Assembly (NCBI GenBank): GCA_945861785.1
Contig: CAMAWD010000002.1
Coordinates: forward strand, 124,001 to 188,000
Reading direction: 5' to 3'
DNA: 64,000 nucleotides
DNA from: Rhodoferax sp. OV413
GTDB taxonomy: Bacteria > Pseudomonadota > Gammaproteobacteria > Burkholderiales > Burkholderiaceae_C
Every line of letters starts with the position of its first letter. Position 1 is the stretch's first letter. This document shows, piece by piece, positions 30,284-46,500 of this stretch. Position numbers and translations under genes: made by a program. The notes below the pieces were generated by a model. It was given only the letters and a program-made list of their open reading frames with translations. It did no database searches and was not told the origin of the DNA.

Positions 30284-31183
30284 TCAGACTTCGGGTGGCA
30301 GCACAGCCGGGCCGCGCTCGCGCCCGGTCAACCAGGCACTGGAAACGCCGCAGCACGCAATCAGGGCGATGCCGGCCCATGCCCAGGCGTCGGGCACATG
30401 GGCAAACACCAGCCAGCCGCCGAGCACGGCAAACGCGATGTTGCCGTACATGTAGGGCATGAGCGTGGAGGCCGGGGCGTGCTGGTAGGCCGTTGCCAGC
30501 AGGAAGTGGCCCGCGGCGCCGGCCGCGCCCATGAGCAGCAGCATCGCCCACGACCAGGGCGAATCCACCAGCACCCAGAACCACGGCAGGGCCAAGGCGC
30601 CCACGGCGGCACCGAACCATACGCTCCAGAAATGGGTGGTGGCCGGGTTCTCCAGCCGCCCCAGGTGGCTGCTCAGCAACTGGAACACCGTGCTTGCAAC
30701 CACGCAGCACGCGGGAATCAGGGCGCTCCAACCGAGCCCGCCATGGCCACCGGGCCGGATGATCAGCAGCGCGCCGGCGAGACCGCCGACCACGAACAAC
30801 CAATGCAGGCCCGATACCTTTTCCTTCAGGAAATGAACGGCGAGCACCGTGACCAGCATTGGTGTCACCATGAGAATTGCGGCAAACTCCCCCACCGGCA
30901 TCGTCTTGAGGCTGAGCAGGGTCAACAAGGTGGTCAGGGTCAGCAAGGCACCGCGCAGCATCTGCAGGCGCGGATGGGCAACCCGCCACAAGCTGCGGCC
31001 GTGCACCGGCAACAGGACGGCGGAGGAAATCACCGCTTGAAACAGATATCGAACGGCCAGTGCCATGACCACCGGCACGCTGGCCGCAGCGTACTTGGTG
31101 GTGACGTCCAGCACCGCAAAGAAGGCGGTCGCCAGCACCATGTAGCCGATGCCTTCGAGCGCAGCGCCCGGTCGGTTCAGCAT
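30284..31183 (-). CDS. EamA/DMT family transporter, copy 2
   Basis: VLDVTTKYAAASVPVVMALAVRYLFQAVISSAVLLPVHGRSLWR...; clearly paralogous to 16780-17712. Confidence 0.87.
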   Translation of the reverse strand: MLNRPGAALEGIGYMVLATAFFAVLDVTTKYAAASVPVVMALAVRYLFQAVISSAVLLPVHGRSLWRVAHPRLQMLRGALLTLTTLLTLLSLKTMPVGEFAAILMVTPMLVTVLAVHFLKEKVSGLHWLFVVGGLAGALLIIRPGGHGGLGWSALIPACCVVASTVFQLLSSHLGRLENPATTHFWSVWFGAAVGALALPWFWVLVDSPWSWAMLLLMGAAGAAGHFLLATAYQHAPASTLMPYMYGNIAFAVLGGWLVFAHVPDAWAWAGIALIACCGVSSAWLTGRERGPAVLPPEV

Positions 31184-32013
31184 GCCCTGGCACCGTCTCG
31201 CCACACCACCGGGAACAGCGCGTCGTCCATCGGCGCGCCGTCGGGCAGGCGCTGCGCCAGCCCGGGAAATGGCGGCGACGTGCGCCAGTTGCGCACCGCC
31301 TGGCGCGCATCGTCACCCAGATAACGCGCCGAGAACACCCGCCGGCGCTGGCCCGGGGCCGTGCCGCTGCTGGCGTGCAACGCCAGCATGTGAAACGCCA
31401 CGGCGTCGCCGGGTTCCAGCGCCCAAGCCAATTGACGGAAATCCTGCGGCTGCGCGTCGATGTCTGGCAGCTCGGCAAGTGTTCCGTCGGGGAACCACTT
31501 GGCCTGCTGGTCGCGGAAAGTGCGTGGCATGAACCAGGCGCCGGCATGGGAGCCCGCAACGAAGCGCAGCGTGCTGGTCAGGGGCACCGGGTCGACCGGG
31601 ATCCAGAAACTCACGTTCTGGCGGCCACTGACGTTGTAGTAGGGCTGGTCCTGGTGCCACGGCGTGGGCTGGCGGGTGCCGGCCTCCTTGACCAGCAGGT
31701 GGTCGTGGTACAGGCGCACGGTCTGGCTGCGCATCAACTGCGCGGCGACGTAGGGCAGCGCGGAGCCAAGCAGGATCTCGCGGTATGCGGGGTTGTCCTG
31801 CCAGGTGCAGAAGTCCTCGACGAAACGACCCGGGTCGTCGGGCTGGCTGGCCACCATGGCAAGCGCGCTCGGGTGCACCAGGTTGTGCTCGATGCCCTCG
31901 GCGAGGCGCTGGACTTGGTGCGCGGTGAGCGCTCCCCGCAAGACCACGGCACCATCACGCTGGTAGTCGTCGGCAGTGCCAACTGGCAGTCTCCGCATCG
32001 CCGGCCCGTGCAT
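31177..32013 (-). CDS. phytanoyl-CoA dioxygenase (PhyH) family protein
   Basis: DDYQRDGAVVLRGALTAHQVQRLAEG, TPWHQDQPYYNVSG, VAFHMLALHASSGT: Fe(II)/2OG HxD...H pattern. Confidence 0.88.
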   Translation of the reverse strand: MHGPAMRRLPVGTADDYQRDGAVVLRGALTAHQVQRLAEGIEHNLVHPSALAMVASQPDDPGRFVEDFCTWQDNPAYREILLGSALPYVAAQLMRSQTVRLYHDHLLVKEAGTRQPTPWHQDQPYYNVSGRQNVSFWIPVDPVPLTSTLRFVAGSHAGAWFMPRTFRDQQAKWFPDGTLAELPDIDAQPQDFRQLAWALEPGDAVAFHMLALHASSGTAPGQRRRVFSARYLGDDARQAVRNWRTSPPFPGLAQRLPDGAPMDDALFPVVWRDGARAC

Positions 32014-35000
32014 CACCCCACCCACCTGCGCGCATTGCGCCACAACTGCATCCACGGGCTATGGATGTTTGGGTCCTGGTCGGTCCAGCCCATCTGGACA
32101 TTGCGGAACACCCGCTCCGGGTGCGGCATGAGCGCGGTGAAGCGGCCGTCAAGCGTGGTCACGCCGGTCAATCCCCCCGGGCTGCCATTGGGGTTGAAGG
32201 GATAGGTTTCAGTCGCCGCGCCGCGGTTGTCGGTGAAACGCATCGCGGCAATCACCTTGGCCGCGTTGCCCCGGTAACGGAAGTTGGCAAACCCCTCGCC
32301 GTGCGCCACCGCAATCGGCAAGCGGCTGCCCGCCATGCCACGCAAAAACACGGACGCCGACTCCAGCACCTCGACCATCGACAGGCGGGCCTCGAAACGC
32401 TCGCTCTGGTTGGTGGTGAAACGTGGCCAGTCCTGGGCGCCGGGGATGATGTCGGCCAGTTCGGCAAACATCTGGCAGCCGTTGCATACCCCGAGCCCGA
32501 AGGTGTCGCCGCGGCCGAAAAAGGCGCGAAACTGGTCGGCCAATTCGGGGTGGAAGGTGATGGACCGGGCCCAGCCGATGCCCGCACCCAGGGTGTCGCC
32601 GTAACTGAAACCACCGCAGGCCACCAGGCCCTGGTAGTCGGCCAGTGTGGTGCGCCCGGCGTGCAGGTCGCTCATGTGCACATCGAACGCGTCGAAACCA
32701 GCCTGGGTGAAGGCATAGGCCATCTCGACGTGCGAATTGACGCCCTGCTCGCGCAGCACCGCCACGCGGGGGCGGGACAAGGCCAGCGCAGGTGCTGAGG
32801 GTGCGGCGTCTGGCTTGAACGTCAGATACACGTGCAGACCAGGATCCTGCGGATCGCCGGCTGCCGCGTGTTCGGCGTCTGCGCAGGCAGGGTTGTCGCG
32901 CCGCTGGTTGATTTTCCAGCTCACGGCGTCCCAGACCTGGTGCAGGTCTGGCAACGGGGCTGAAAAAACCAGCCGCGCGTCACGCCAGACCTGCAGTTCG
33001 CCGACACCCGACGGCATCGACGAGCCCGCCGGGCGGGTCTTGCCGACCGCATGGCTGTGTTTGCTCAGGCCATGTTCACGCAGCACCTGCATCACCACAT
33101 TGCGCTGCGCCGTGCGCACCTGCAGCAGCACGCCCAGCTCTTCGTTGAACAGGGCCTTGAGCGTGAGCTCGTCGCGGCGCGCCTGCACCTGCGATGCCCA
33201 GTTCTTGCTGTCACCCATCTCGGCCCGGCTGTCGGAGATGCCGTCGCCTTCGGTGACCAGCATGTCGACATTGAGGGCCACGCCCACATGGCCGGCAAAG
33301 GCCATCTCGCACGCGGTGGCAAACAGGCCACCGTCGCTGCGGTCGGGGTAGGCCAGGATCAGGCCTTGCGCGCGCAACGCGTTGACCGCAGCGACCAGTC
33401 GCACCAGGTCCTGCGGATCGTCCAGGTCCGGCACCTCGTTGCCCACCTGGTCCAGCGTCTGGGCCAGGATGCTGCCGGCCATCCGGTTGCGGCCGTGGCC
33501 GAGGTCGACCAGCAGCAGCGAGGTGTCGGCTTCGCAGGCGTCGAGTTGTGGTGTCAGTGTGCCGCGCACGTCGGCCAGTGTGGCGAAGGCGCTGACGATC
33601 AGCGAGACCGGCGCTGTCACCTTGCGCTGTTCGCCCCCCTCCCCGTCGCGCCACTGGGTGCGCATGGACAGCGAGTCCTTGCCGACCGGAATCGAAATTC
33701 CCAAGGCCGGGCACAACTCCATGCCGACCGCGCGCACGGTGTCGAACAAGGCTGCGTCCTCCCCCGGTTCTCCACAGGCCGCCATCCAGTTGGCCGACAG
33801 CTTGACACGCGGCAGCTCGATCGGTGCCGCAAGCAGGTTGGTGATCGCCTCGGCCACGGCCATGCGGCCCGATGCCGGCGCGTCGATTGCGGCCAGCGGC
33901 GTGCGTTCGCCCATGGCCATGGCCTCGCCCTGGAAACCTGCAAAATCCGCCAGCGTCACGGCGCAGTCCGCCACCGGAACCTGCCATGGGCCGACCATCT
34001 GGTCGCGGTGGCTCAAGGCCCCCACTGTGCGGTCGCCGATGGTGATCAGAAAACGTTTGGAAGCGACCGTGGGATGGGCCAGCACTGCAATCGCCGCCTG
34101 TTGCAAACTCACGCCGGTGAGGTCCAGCGCCTGGAAACGGCGTGTGACGCGTTGCACGTCACGCTGCATGCGCGGCGGTTTGCCCAACAGCACCTCCATC
34201 GGCATGTCCACCGGGGGGGCGTTATCGGCGTCGGTCACGGTGAGCTGGCGCTCCGCAGTGGCAACGCCCACCACCGCGAACGGGCAGCGCTCGCGTTCGC
34301 ACAGGGCGCGGAACAGCGCCAGCGATTCGGGCGCGATGGCCATGACATACCGCTCCTGGCTCTCGTTGCACCAGATCTCCTTGGGCGCCATGCCGCGTTC
34401 TTCCAGCGGCACTGCGCGCAGGTCGAAACGTGCACCGCGCCCTGCATCGTTGGTGAGTTCGGGGAAGGCGTTGGACAGGCCACCGGCGCCGACATCGTGG
34501 ATAGCCAGGATCGGATTCGCGTCCTGCAGTGCCCAGCAGTGGTTGATGACCTCCTGGGCGCGGCGCTGCATCTCGGGGTTTCCGCGCTGCACCGAATCGA
34601 AATCGAGGGCTGCGGAATTGGCGCCGGTGGCCATGGAACTGGCCGCGCTGCCGCCCATGCCGATGCGCATGCCCGGCCCGCCAAGCTGCACCAGCAGGCT
34701 GCCGGCGGCGAACGGGATCTTGTGTGTCAGCGTGGCGTCGATGGTGCCCACCCCGCCGGCAATCATGATTGGCTTGTGGTAACCGCGCTGGACCGTGTCG
34801 ACGTCGGAGCTTACGGATTGTTCGTACTCCCGGAAGTAGCCCAGCAGGTTCGGCCGCCCGAACTCGTTGTTGAAGGCCGCCGCGCCCAGTGGCCCCTCGA
34901 TCATGATCTGCAAGGGACTGGCGATGTGGTCCGGCCGCCCATAAGCCCGCACCTTGTCATCGAACTGAATCTTCGATACGGTGAAGCCGGCAAGGCCGGC

Positions 35001-36029
35001 CTTGGGCCGGGAGCCGCGCCCGGTTGCACCTTCGTCGCGGATCTCGCCGCCCGAACCCGTCGACGCGCCGGGAAACGGCGAGATGGCGGTTGGGTGGTTG
35101 TGGGTTTCCACCTTCATCAGCACATGCTGCAGCACCGGCTGGCTGCCGTAACGCGGTGGTGCAGCGCCATCGGTGGCCACGCGTGCCACAAAACGCTCGA
35201 CCTCGCCGCCCTCCATCACCGAAGCATTGTCGGAATAAGCCACCACCATGTGTTGCGGGTTGAGTTGGTGCGTGTTGCGGATCATGCCGAACAGGGAGTG
35301 CGGCTGGTCGGCGCCGTCAATGCTGAAACTCGCGTTGAAGATCTTGTGCCGGCAGTGTTCGCTGTTGGCCTGGGCGAACATCATCAACTCGACATCGGTC
35401 GGGTTGCGCGCCAGCCGCGTGAACGCCGCCAACAGGTAGTCGATCTCGTCATCGGCCAGCGCCAGGCCGAACGCGGTATTGGCCTGTTGCAGCGCGGCCT
35501 TGCCGCTGCCCAGCACGTCGATGCGCGCCAGAGGTGACGCCTCCAACGCGTCGAACAGGTGCGCCGCCTGCGCCCGTGCGAACACGACGCTCTCGGTCAT
35601 GCGGTCGTGCAGCAGATCGCCGAGGGCCTGCAGCTGTGCGGGCGTCAGCGCCGGTGGTTTGCCCAGCAATCCAGCCTTCAGTGAGATGCGGTATTCGGTG
35701 ATGCGCTCGATCCGGTGCACCGCAAGCCCGCAGTTGTGCGCAATGTCGGTGGCCTTCGATGCCCAGGGCGACACCGTGCCCAGCCGGGGTGTCACAACCA
35801 CCAGTTCGCCGTCCTCGGGGCCTTCATAGGGGTCACCATACGCCAGCAGCGCGGCCAATTGCGACAGTGCTGCCTGCGACTGGTCACCGTCTGCATGGAC
35901 CACGTGCACGTAACGTGCAGCCAGTCCGTTGATCCTGGGGTGGATGGCCTGCGCTGCGGGCAGCAACTGGCGCGCGCGAAACTGGCCCAGGGCGTTGGAG
36001 CCGGTGAAAAAGTGTGTCGTGGGGGTCAC
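32013..36029 (-). CDS. purL: phosphoribosylformylglycinamidine synthase
   Basis: ~1338 aa; [45 protein letters not shown]-terminal glutaminase [30 protein letters not shown] start [15 protein letters not shown]. Confidence 0.97.
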   Translation of the reverse strand: MTPTTHFFTGSNALGQFRARQLLPAAQAIHPRINGLAARYVHVVHADGDQSQAALSQLAALLAYGDPYEGPEDGELVVVTPRLGTVSPWASKATDIAHNCGLAVHRIERITEYRISLKAGLLGKPPALTPAQLQALGDLLHDRMTESVVFARAQAAHLFDALEASPLARIDVLGSGKAALQQANTAFGLALADDEIDYLLAAFTRLARNPTDVELMMFAQANSEHCRHKIFNASFSIDGADQPHSLFGMIRNTHQLNPQHMVVAYSDNASVMEGGEVERFVARVATDGAAPPRYGSQPVLQHVLMKVETHNHPTAISPFPGASTGSGGEIRDEGATGRGSRPKAGLAGFTVSKIQFDDKVRAYGRPDHIASPLQIMIEGPLGAAAFNNEFGRPNLLGYFREYEQSVSSDVDTVQRGYHKPIMIAGGVGTIDATLTHKIPFAAGSLLVQLGGPGMRIGMGGSAASSMATGANSAALDFDSVQRGNPEMQRRAQEVINHCWALQDANPILAIHDVGAGGLSNAFPELTNDAGRGARFDLRAVPLEERGMAPKEIWCNESQERYVMAIAPESLALFRALCERERCPFAVVGVATAERQLTVTDADNAPPVDMPMEVLLGKPPRMQRDVQRVTRRFQALDLTGVSLQQAAIAVLAHPTVASKRFLITIGDRTVGALSHRDQMVGPWQVPVADCAVTLADFAGFQGEAMAMGERTPLAAIDAPASGRMAVAEAITNLLAAPIELPRVKLSANWMAACGEPGEDAALFDTVRAVGMELCPALGISIPVGKDSLSMRTQWRDGEGGEQRKVTAPVSLIVSAFATLADVRGTLTPQLDACEADTSLLLVDLGHGRNRMAGSILAQTLDQVGNEVPDLDDPQDLVRLVAAVNALRAQGLILAYPDRSDGGLFATACEMAFAGHVGVALNVDMLVTEGDGISDSRAEMGDSKNWASQVQARRDELTLKALFNEELGVLLQVRTAQRNVVMQVLREHGLSKHSHAVGKTRPAGSSMPSGVGELQVWRDARLVFSAPLPDLHQVWDAVSWKINQRRDNPACADAEHAAAGDPQDPGLHVYLTFKPDAAPSAPALALSRPRVAVLREQGVNSHVEMAYAFTQAGFDAFDVHMSDLHAGRTTLADYQGLVACGGFSYGDTLGAGIGWARSITFHPELADQFRAFFGRGDTFGLGVCNGCQMFAELADIIPGAQDWPRFTTNQSERFEARLSMVEVLESASVFLRGMAGSRLPIAVAHGEGFANFRYRGNAAKVIAAMRFTDNRGAATETYPFNPNGSPGGLTGVTTLDGRFTALMPHPERVFRNVQMGWTDQDPNIHSPWMQLWRNARRWVG

Positions 36030-36146
36030 AAGGAGGGGCCTGAAAACGTGGCAAGGAGGGAGGCGAAACCGGCGCCCACCAGGCATCGGGCTCAACCATC
36101 CGGCGGCTGGGGGCATTTTAGCGGTGCCCGATGGGATAATTGACGG

Positions 36147-36956
36147 ATGACAATTACGTACAAAGATGCCCAAGGCATTGCCGCAATGCGCGTTGCAGGC
36201 CGCCTTGCCTCGGAAGTCCTGGATTTCCTCACGCCCCATGTGGCGTCTGGTGTGACCACCAATGCGCTGGACCAGCTGGCCCATGACTACATCACCGGTG
36301 TCCAACAATCGATCCCGGCGCCGCTGAACTACCGCGGTGGTGGCAACACCCCTTACCCCAAGTCGATCTGCACCTCCGTCAACCACCAGGTTTGCCACGG
36401 CATTCCCAACAACAAGCCGCTCAAGCGTGGCGACATCGTCAACATCGATGTCACCGTCATCAAGGACGGCTGGCATGGCGACACCAGCCGCATGTTTGTC
36501 GTCGGCGAGACATCGATCGCGGCGCGCCGCCTGTGTACCCTCACCTACGAGGCCATGTGGCGGGGCATCGTGATGGTCAAGCCCGGCGCGCGGCTGGGAG
36601 ACATCGGGTGGGCAATCCAGAAGTTCGCCGAAGGCCATGGGTTCAGCGTGGTGCGCGAGTTCTGCGGCCACGGCATCGGCCGGGTGTTCCACGAGGAGCC
36701 GCAGGTGCTGCATTACGGCAAGCCCGGCACCCTCGAAGAACTCAAACCCGGCATGACTTTCACCATCGAACCCATGATCAATGCCGGGCGCAAGGACATC
36801 AAGGACGGCCCGGAAAAAGATGGCTGGACCATCGTCACCAAGGACCACTCCCTGTCAGCGCAATGGGAACACACGGTGCTGGTCACCGAGGCCGGTTACG
36901 AAGTCCTGACGCTGTCGGTGGGGAGCCCGCCCACGCCCGACTTCGCCGCCGCTTGA
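36147..36956 (+). CDS. map: type I methionine aminopeptidase
   Basis: [63 protein letters not shown]. Confidence 0.96.
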   Translation: MTITYKDAQGIAAMRVAGRLASEVLDFLTPHVASGVTTNALDQLAHDYITGVQQSIPAPLNYRGGGNTPYPKSICTSVNHQVCHGIPNNKPLKRGDIVNIDVTVIKDGWHGDTSRMFVVGETSIAARRLCTLTYEAMWRGIVMVKPGARLGDIGWAIQKFAEGHGFSVVREFCGHGIGRVFHEEPQVLHYGKPGTLEELKPGMTFTIEPMINAGRKDIKDGPEKDGWTIVTKDHSLSAQWEHTVLVTEAGYEVLTLSVGSPPTPDFAAA

Positions 36957-37033
36957 CGCGTGGCTGAGCATCGCACAGCGTTGCGCGGAGTTTGTCTTGG
37001 GAACGGGTGCCCTGGCATGCACGGACATCGACC

Positions 37034-39607
37034 ATGCTGAACACCCAACAACTGCGCGATGACTACCGCCGCGACAAGAAGGCGGTGCAGGCGGCCATGC
37101 TGGCCAGCGGCGCGTCGACCCGCGGCGCAAGCGGCGCACTGCACCGGTTGGCTGCGCTGGCAGACGCCACACTGCAGATTCTGTGGGAGCACGCCGGCCT
37201 GGCCGGGCAACACGCCCTGGTGGCCGTTGGCGGATACGGGCGCGGCGAGTTGTTCCCCCACTCCGATGTCGATGTGCTCGTGCTGTTGCCAGACGAACAC
37301 GATCCCGACATCGACCCGCAACTCAAGGCCCATATCGAGGCCTTCATCGGCAGCTGCTGGGACAGCGGTCTGGAGATCGGCTCCAGTGTGCGCACTGTTT
37401 CGCAGTGCATGGCCGAAGCCACCAAGGATGTCACGGTCCAGACGGCGCTGCTGGAGTCACGCCTGGTTACCGGCGATTCGCACCTGTTCGGTCGCATGCG
37501 CGAGCACCTGCACCTGGCCATGGACCCGCGCGCTTTTTTCGTTGCCAAGACACTGGAGATGCGCCAGCGCCACAGCAAATTCGAGGAAACACCTTATGCC
37601 CTGGAGCCCAACTGCAAGGAGTCGCCAGGCGGCCTGCGCGACCTGCAGGTGGTGTTGTGGGTTGCCAAGGCTGCCAGCCTGGGCCGCAACTGGGACGAAC
37701 TCGCCCGCAAGGGCCTGCTCACCGCCTTCGAAGCCAAGCAGGTCAAGCGCAACGAGGCCCTGCTGCGCCTGATCCGGGTGCGCCTGCACCTGCTGGCCGA
37801 CCGGCGCGAGGACCGCCTGGTGTTCGATCTGCAAACGGCGGTTGCGGAATCTTTCGGGTATGTGTCGACCACCGGTGCGGTGCGGGCCAGCGAGGCCCTG
37901 ATGCGGCGGTACTACTGGGCTGCCAAGGCCGTGTCGCAGCTCAACCAGGTTCTGCTGCTCAACCTGGAGGACCGCCTGTACCCGTCCAAGCAGGAGCCGC
38001 GGGCGATCAACGAACGCTTCAACGACAACGCCGGCATGATCGAGGTGGCCAGCGACGACCTGTACCTGCGCCAGCCCCAGACCATCCTCGAGACATTTCT
38101 GCTCGCCCAGACCACACCCGGCATCAAGGGTCTGTCGAGCCGCACCTTGCGCGCCCTGTACAACGCCCGCGGCGTGATGGACGGAAAGTTCCGCAAGGAC
38201 CCCGTCAACCGCGCCACCTTCCGCAAGATCATCATGCAGCACGACGGCATCACCCATGCCATGCGGCTGATGAACCAGACCTCGGTGCTCGGGCGCTACC
38301 TGTGGGTGTTCCGGCGCATCGTCGGGCAGATGCAGCATGACCTGTTCCATGTCTACACGGTCGACCAGCACATCCTGATGGTGTTGCGCAACGTACGGCG
38401 GTTCTTCATCGTCGAACATGCCCATGAGTACCCGTTTTGCTCGCAGCTCGCGGCCGGCTGGGACAAGCCCTGGGTGCTTTACGTGGCCGCCTTGTTCCAT
38501 GACATTGCCAAGGGCCGTGGTGGTGACCATTCAGAACTCGGAGCGCAGGAGGTGCGGCGCTTTTGCCGCGACCACGTCATCGAGCGCGAAGACGCCCGCA
38601 TGATCGAATTCCTGGTGCAGGAACACCTGTCGATGAGCCATACCGCGCAAAAGGCCGACTTGTCCGATCCCGACGTCATTCGCGCCTTTGCAGCCAAGGT
38701 CGGCACCGAGCGCCGGCTCACCGCGCTCTACCTGCTGACCGTGGCCGACATCCGCGGCACCTCGCCCAAGGTGTGGAACGCCTGGAAGGGCAAGTTGCTC
38801 GAAGACCTGTTCCGGCTGACCCAGCGCGCACTCGGCGGAGGCGCACCCGACCCGGATGCGGAAGTCGAGGCGCGCAAGCGCGAGGCATTGGTAATGATTG
38901 CCTTGTACGCCCTTCCGTTCGAGGCGCACAAATTCCTGTGGGACACACTGGACGTCGGGTATTTCATGCGCCACGATGCGTCCGACATCGCCTGGCATAC
39001 CCGCCACCTGTCGCGCTGCGTCGGCGCCGACAAGTCGGTGGTGCGGGCGCGCCGTTCGCCGGTGGGCGAGGGCCTGCAGGTGCTGGTCTACACCCGCGAC
39101 CAGCCCGACCTTTTTGCGCGCATCTGTGGCTACTTCGACCATGGCGGGTTCAGCATCCTGGACGCCCGCGTGCACACGGCGCGCAACGGGTATGCGCTCG
39201 ACACCTTCCAGATCGTCACCAGCACGCCGCCCGACCAGTACCGCGAACTCACCAGCCAGGTCGAAAATGGTCTGGCTGCGGCCATCGCCCAGACCGGCCC
39301 CCTGCGCGAGCCCAGCCGCGGTCGCGTGTCACGCCGTGTCAAGAGTTTCCCGATTGCACCGCGCGTGACCTTGCGGCCGGACGAAAAAGCCCAGCGCTGG
39401 CTGCTCAACATCTCGGCCAGCGACCGGGTTGGACTGCTCTATTCGGTGGCCCGCGTGTTGGCCAGACACAACATCAACCTGCAACTGGCCAAGATCGCCA
39501 CACTCGGCGAGCGGGTGGACGACACTTTCCTGATCAACGGCGCCGAGTTGCAGCACAACCGTGCGCAGATTGAGGTCGAAACCGAGCTGCTGCAGGCGCT
39601 GGCCTGA
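37034..39607 (+). CDS. glnD: [protein-PII] uridylyltransferase
   Basis: [26 protein letters not shown] domain [18 protein letters not shown], two ACT-like C-terminal regions. Confidence 0.96.
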   Translation: MLNTQQLRDDYRRDKKAVQAAMLASGASTRGASGALHRLAALADATLQILWEHAGLAGQHALVAVGGYGRGELFPHSDVDVLVLLPDEHDPDIDPQLKAHIEAFIGSCWDSGLEIGSSVRTVSQCMAEATKDVTVQTALLESRLVTGDSHLFGRMREHLHLAMDPRAFFVAKTLEMRQRHSKFEETPYALEPNCKESPGGLRDLQVVLWVAKAASLGRNWDELARKGLLTAFEAKQVKRNEALLRLIRVRLHLLADRREDRLVFDLQTAVAESFGYVSTTGAVRASEALMRRYYWAAKAVSQLNQVLLLNLEDRLYPSKQEPRAINERFNDNAGMIEVASDDLYLRQPQTILETFLLAQTTPGIKGLSSRTLRALYNARGVMDGKFRKDPVNRATFRKIIMQHDGITHAMRLMNQTSVLGRYLWVFRRIVGQMQHDLFHVYTVDQHILMVLRNVRRFFIVEHAHEYPFCSQLAAGWDKPWVLYVAALFHDIAKGRGGDHSELGAQEVRRFCRDHVIEREDARMIEFLVQEHLSMSHTAQKADLSDPDVIRAFAAKVGTERRLTALYLLTVADIRGTSPKVWNAWKGKLLEDLFRLTQRALGGGAPDPDAEVEARKREALVMIALYALPFEAHKFLWDTLDVGYFMRHDASDIAWHTRHLSRCVGADKSVVRARRSPVGEGLQVLVYTRDQPDLFARICGYFDHGGFSILDARVHTARNGYALDTFQIVTSTPPDQYRELTSQVENGLAAAIAQTGPLREPSRGRVSRRVKSFPIAPRVTLRPDEKAQRWLLNISASDRVGLLYSVARVLARHNINLQLAKIATLGERVDDTFLINGAELQHNRAQIEVETELLQALA

Positions 39608-39648
39608 GCGCAACCAGGCCAGGCCACGAGCCGGCCAGACCGACAGCC

Positions 39649-39675
39649 GCTACAGGCGCTACAGGCGCTACAGGC
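39649..39675. repeat. 9-bp tandem repeat, 3 copies (GCTACAGGC)
   Basis: gctacaggc x3 between the convergent glnD and def genes. Confidence 0.8.
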
Positions 39676-39700
39676 GCAGCCTGCGACACCGGCAGGGCTG

Positions 39701-43394
<3,694 letters not shown>

Positions 43395-43399
<5 letters not shown>

Positions 43400-43518
43400 T
43401 CAATAACCTCCGTGCTGCGCACTGCGGTGCGATTCGCCTTGGGAGCGGCCCGGCGGCTCATTCAGGAACCTCCGTGCTGCGCACTGCGGTGCGAATCGCC
43501 TTGGGAGCGGCCCGGCGG
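43395..43518. repeat. 62-bp tandem duplication, two copies (59/62 identical)
   Basis: Copy 43395-43456 and copy 43457-43518; both contain cctccgtgctgcgcactgcggtgcga[t/a]tcgccttgggagcggcccggcgg; sits between the smc stop and the zipA-like start. Confidence 0.92.
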
Positions 43519-43529
43519 CTCATCATCGA

Positions 43530-46500
43530 TCAGGCCGTTTCCGCCATGGTGACCGCCGCGTCCATGTCGACCGCAACAATCCGGGAGACACCCTGCTCCT
43601 GCATGGTGACCCCGATCAGTTGTTCGGCCATTTCCATGGCGATCTTGTTGTGGCTGATGAAAAGGAACTGGGTGTCCCGGCTCATGCTGGTAACGAGTTT
43701 GGCGTAACGTTCGGTGTTGGCGTCGTCCAGCGGCGCATCGACCTCGTCGAGCAGGCAGAAAGGCGCCGGGTTGAGCTGGAAGATCGCAAACACGAGCGCG
43801 ATGGCCGTCAAGGCCTTTTCGCCGCCGGAAAGCAGGTGGATGGTCTGGTTCTTCTTGCCCGGCGGCTGGGCGATCACCTGCACGCCAGAGTCGAGGATCT
43901 CGTCGCCGGTGATCACCAGCCGCGCGTTGCCGCCACCGAACAGTTCGGGGAACATCTTGCCGAAATGGGTGTTCACCGTGTCGAAAGTGGCCGAGAGCAA
44001 TTGGCGCGTTTCGCCGTCGATCTTGCGGATGGCGTCCTCGAGCGTGGTCATGGCCTCGTTCAGGTCGGCCGACTGCGCGTCCAGGAACTGCTTGCGCTCC
44101 CCCGCGGTGGTCAGTTCGTCGAGCGCAGCAAGGTTCACCGCCCCCAGCTCCGCAATTTGCAGGTTCAAGCGGTCAATCGCCGACTGCAGGCCGGCCAGCC
44201 GGACATTGCCCTGCGCAATCGACGCAGCCAGCGGCTCGATCCCGGCGTGGGCGTCGTCGAGCAATTGCTGGTACTGCTCGCAACCCAGCCGGGCCGCCTG
44301 TTCCTTCAGCTGCAGCTCGGTGATGCGCTGGCGCAGCGGGTCGAGTTCGCGCTCGAGTTGCAAGCGCCGCTCGTCGCTTCCGCGCAGCTTGGCAGTCAGG
44401 TCGTCGTATTCGCTGCGCTGGGCAGCCAGGGCCCGTTCACGGTCGAGTTTGACGGCCAGGGCGTTCTGGAGCCCGGCCTGGGCAGCGGCGTCGGTCAGCC
44501 GCACCAGCTCCTCGTGGGCATGCTGCTCTTCGAGCGACAGGGATTGGGCCTGTTGCACTGCGGTCTCGACGGCGCGCTGCAGCTCGGCTTGGCGCACCTG
44601 CAGGCTGCGCATGGCAAAACCCGCTTCCTGGGCCCGGCGTTCGACCTGGCGTTGTTGTTCGCGGCTCTCCGACAATTTGCCCTGGGCCAGCAACACACGC
44701 TCGTCGAGCTGGGCGTGGCGCTCCTGCGTATCTGCAAGCTGCATGTCGAGCTCTTCGAAACGGGCCTCGGCGGTGATGCGCCGCTGGTCGAGGTCTGCGA
44801 GCTGGGCGTCGAGTTCGGTGAGCTCCCCGCTGAGTTGCTCGTTGCGGGCCCGCGCCTGGTCTGCCAACTGGCGCAGCCGCAGCACCTGCACCTGCAGGTC
44901 GTGCGCCCGAGCTTGGCTCTGGGTGGCGTCGCGGCGCAGTTGCACCAGCGATTGCGAGGCCTCTGCATATGCCGACTCGGCACGCGCGAGCGCCTGGCGC
45001 GACTGCTCGCCGATCAGCACCTGCGCACGCAACTGCTTTTCGAGGTTTTCGATTTCCTGGGCGCGGGCCAATAGTCCGGCCTGTTCGGAGTCGGGGGCGT
45101 AGAAACTGACGCTGTGCAGGGTTACCGTATGGCCGGCGGGCACATAGATGGCCTGCCCGGCCTGTAACTGGCCGCGCTGCGCGATCGCTTCATCCAGACC
45201 AGGGGCGGTGAAACACCCCTCGAGCCAGTCCCGCAGAACGGCCCCCTGCCCGGCATCGTGCGGGCGCAACAAGTTGGACAGGCCCGGCAGCGTCGATGCC
45301 GGTGCCGGTGCGCCCGCTGGTGGCGGGCTGAAAAAAGTGAGTTTGGCCGGTGGCGCGTCGCTGGCGAAAGCCCGCACCCGCTCCAGTACCGAGACCTCCA
45401 GGGCGCCCAGGCGTTCGCGCAGGGCGGCCTCGATGGCATTTTCCCAGCCCGGCTCCACATGCAGGCGGCTCCAAAGGGCTGGCATCTGCTCCAGACCGTG
45501 CTTGCCCAGCCAGGGGCGCAACTTGCCATCGGTGCGGACTTTGTCCTGCAAGGCCTTGAGGGCCTCCATACGCGCCGCCAGCGTGGCGTGGCGCGAGGAC
45601 TCGGTATTCACGGCCTGCTGGTGGTTGCGGCGCGCTTCGTCAAGGGCCGGCACGGCGTCCTGCAACTCGTGCATGCGGGCGTCGTCCATGGCGGCGGTTT
45701 CCTGGGCCTGCTCCATCTGGGCCTGGAGTTGGACCAACACGGTTTCATCGGGAACTGCCAGTGCCTTCTGGTCTGCGCCGATGCGTTCGCGGCGGCTCGA
45801 CATCTGGCGCGTCTGTTCCTGCACACTGCGTTGCTCGGCGGCCAGCACCTGGATCTGCTGCTGCACTTGGGCCACGGCGCTGCGCTGCTCGCTCGCGGCC
45901 GACTGGGCCACTCGCAAAGCGTCTTCCAGTTCTGGCAGCTGCTGCGCGTGGTCCTCGACCTGGGCCGACAGGACCTCGCTGTCTTCCTGGGCGCGGCCGG
46001 CGCGCTCAATGAGTTCGCCGATCTCGGTTTCGGCATCCTGCTTGCGGGTGCCCCACTGGGCCAGTTGCTCCTTCAGGCTGGCCAGGCGCTGCAGGGCACG
46101 TTGGCGGCCTTCGACCACAAAGCGGATCTCGGCCTCGAGCTTGCCCACCTCGGTGCTCGCCTCATAAAGCAGTCCCTGTGCCTGATTGACCTGGTCGCCG
46201 GCCGCATAGTGCGCCTGGCGAACTGTTTCGAGGTCGGCCTCGATGCGACGCAGGTCGGCGACACGGCTCTCCATGGCGAGCGCGGCCGCCGCTGCGTCAA
46301 CCTTGACCCGCGCCTGCTCGGCCTGGGCCTCGGCCAGCCGCAAATACCACAACTGGTGCTGCTTGAGCGCGACATCGGCCTGGAATGCCTTGTACTTATG
46401 CGCCACCTCGGCCTGCTTTTCCAGCCGCTCCAGGTTGGCGCCCAACTCGCGCAGAATGTCATCGACCCGGGTGAGGTTCTCGCGGGTGTCGCTGAGCCGG

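Noticed and set aside
33051-35537. 828-aa plus-strand ORF
   Set aside because: Antisense to purL with mirror-image composition; no independent motifs.
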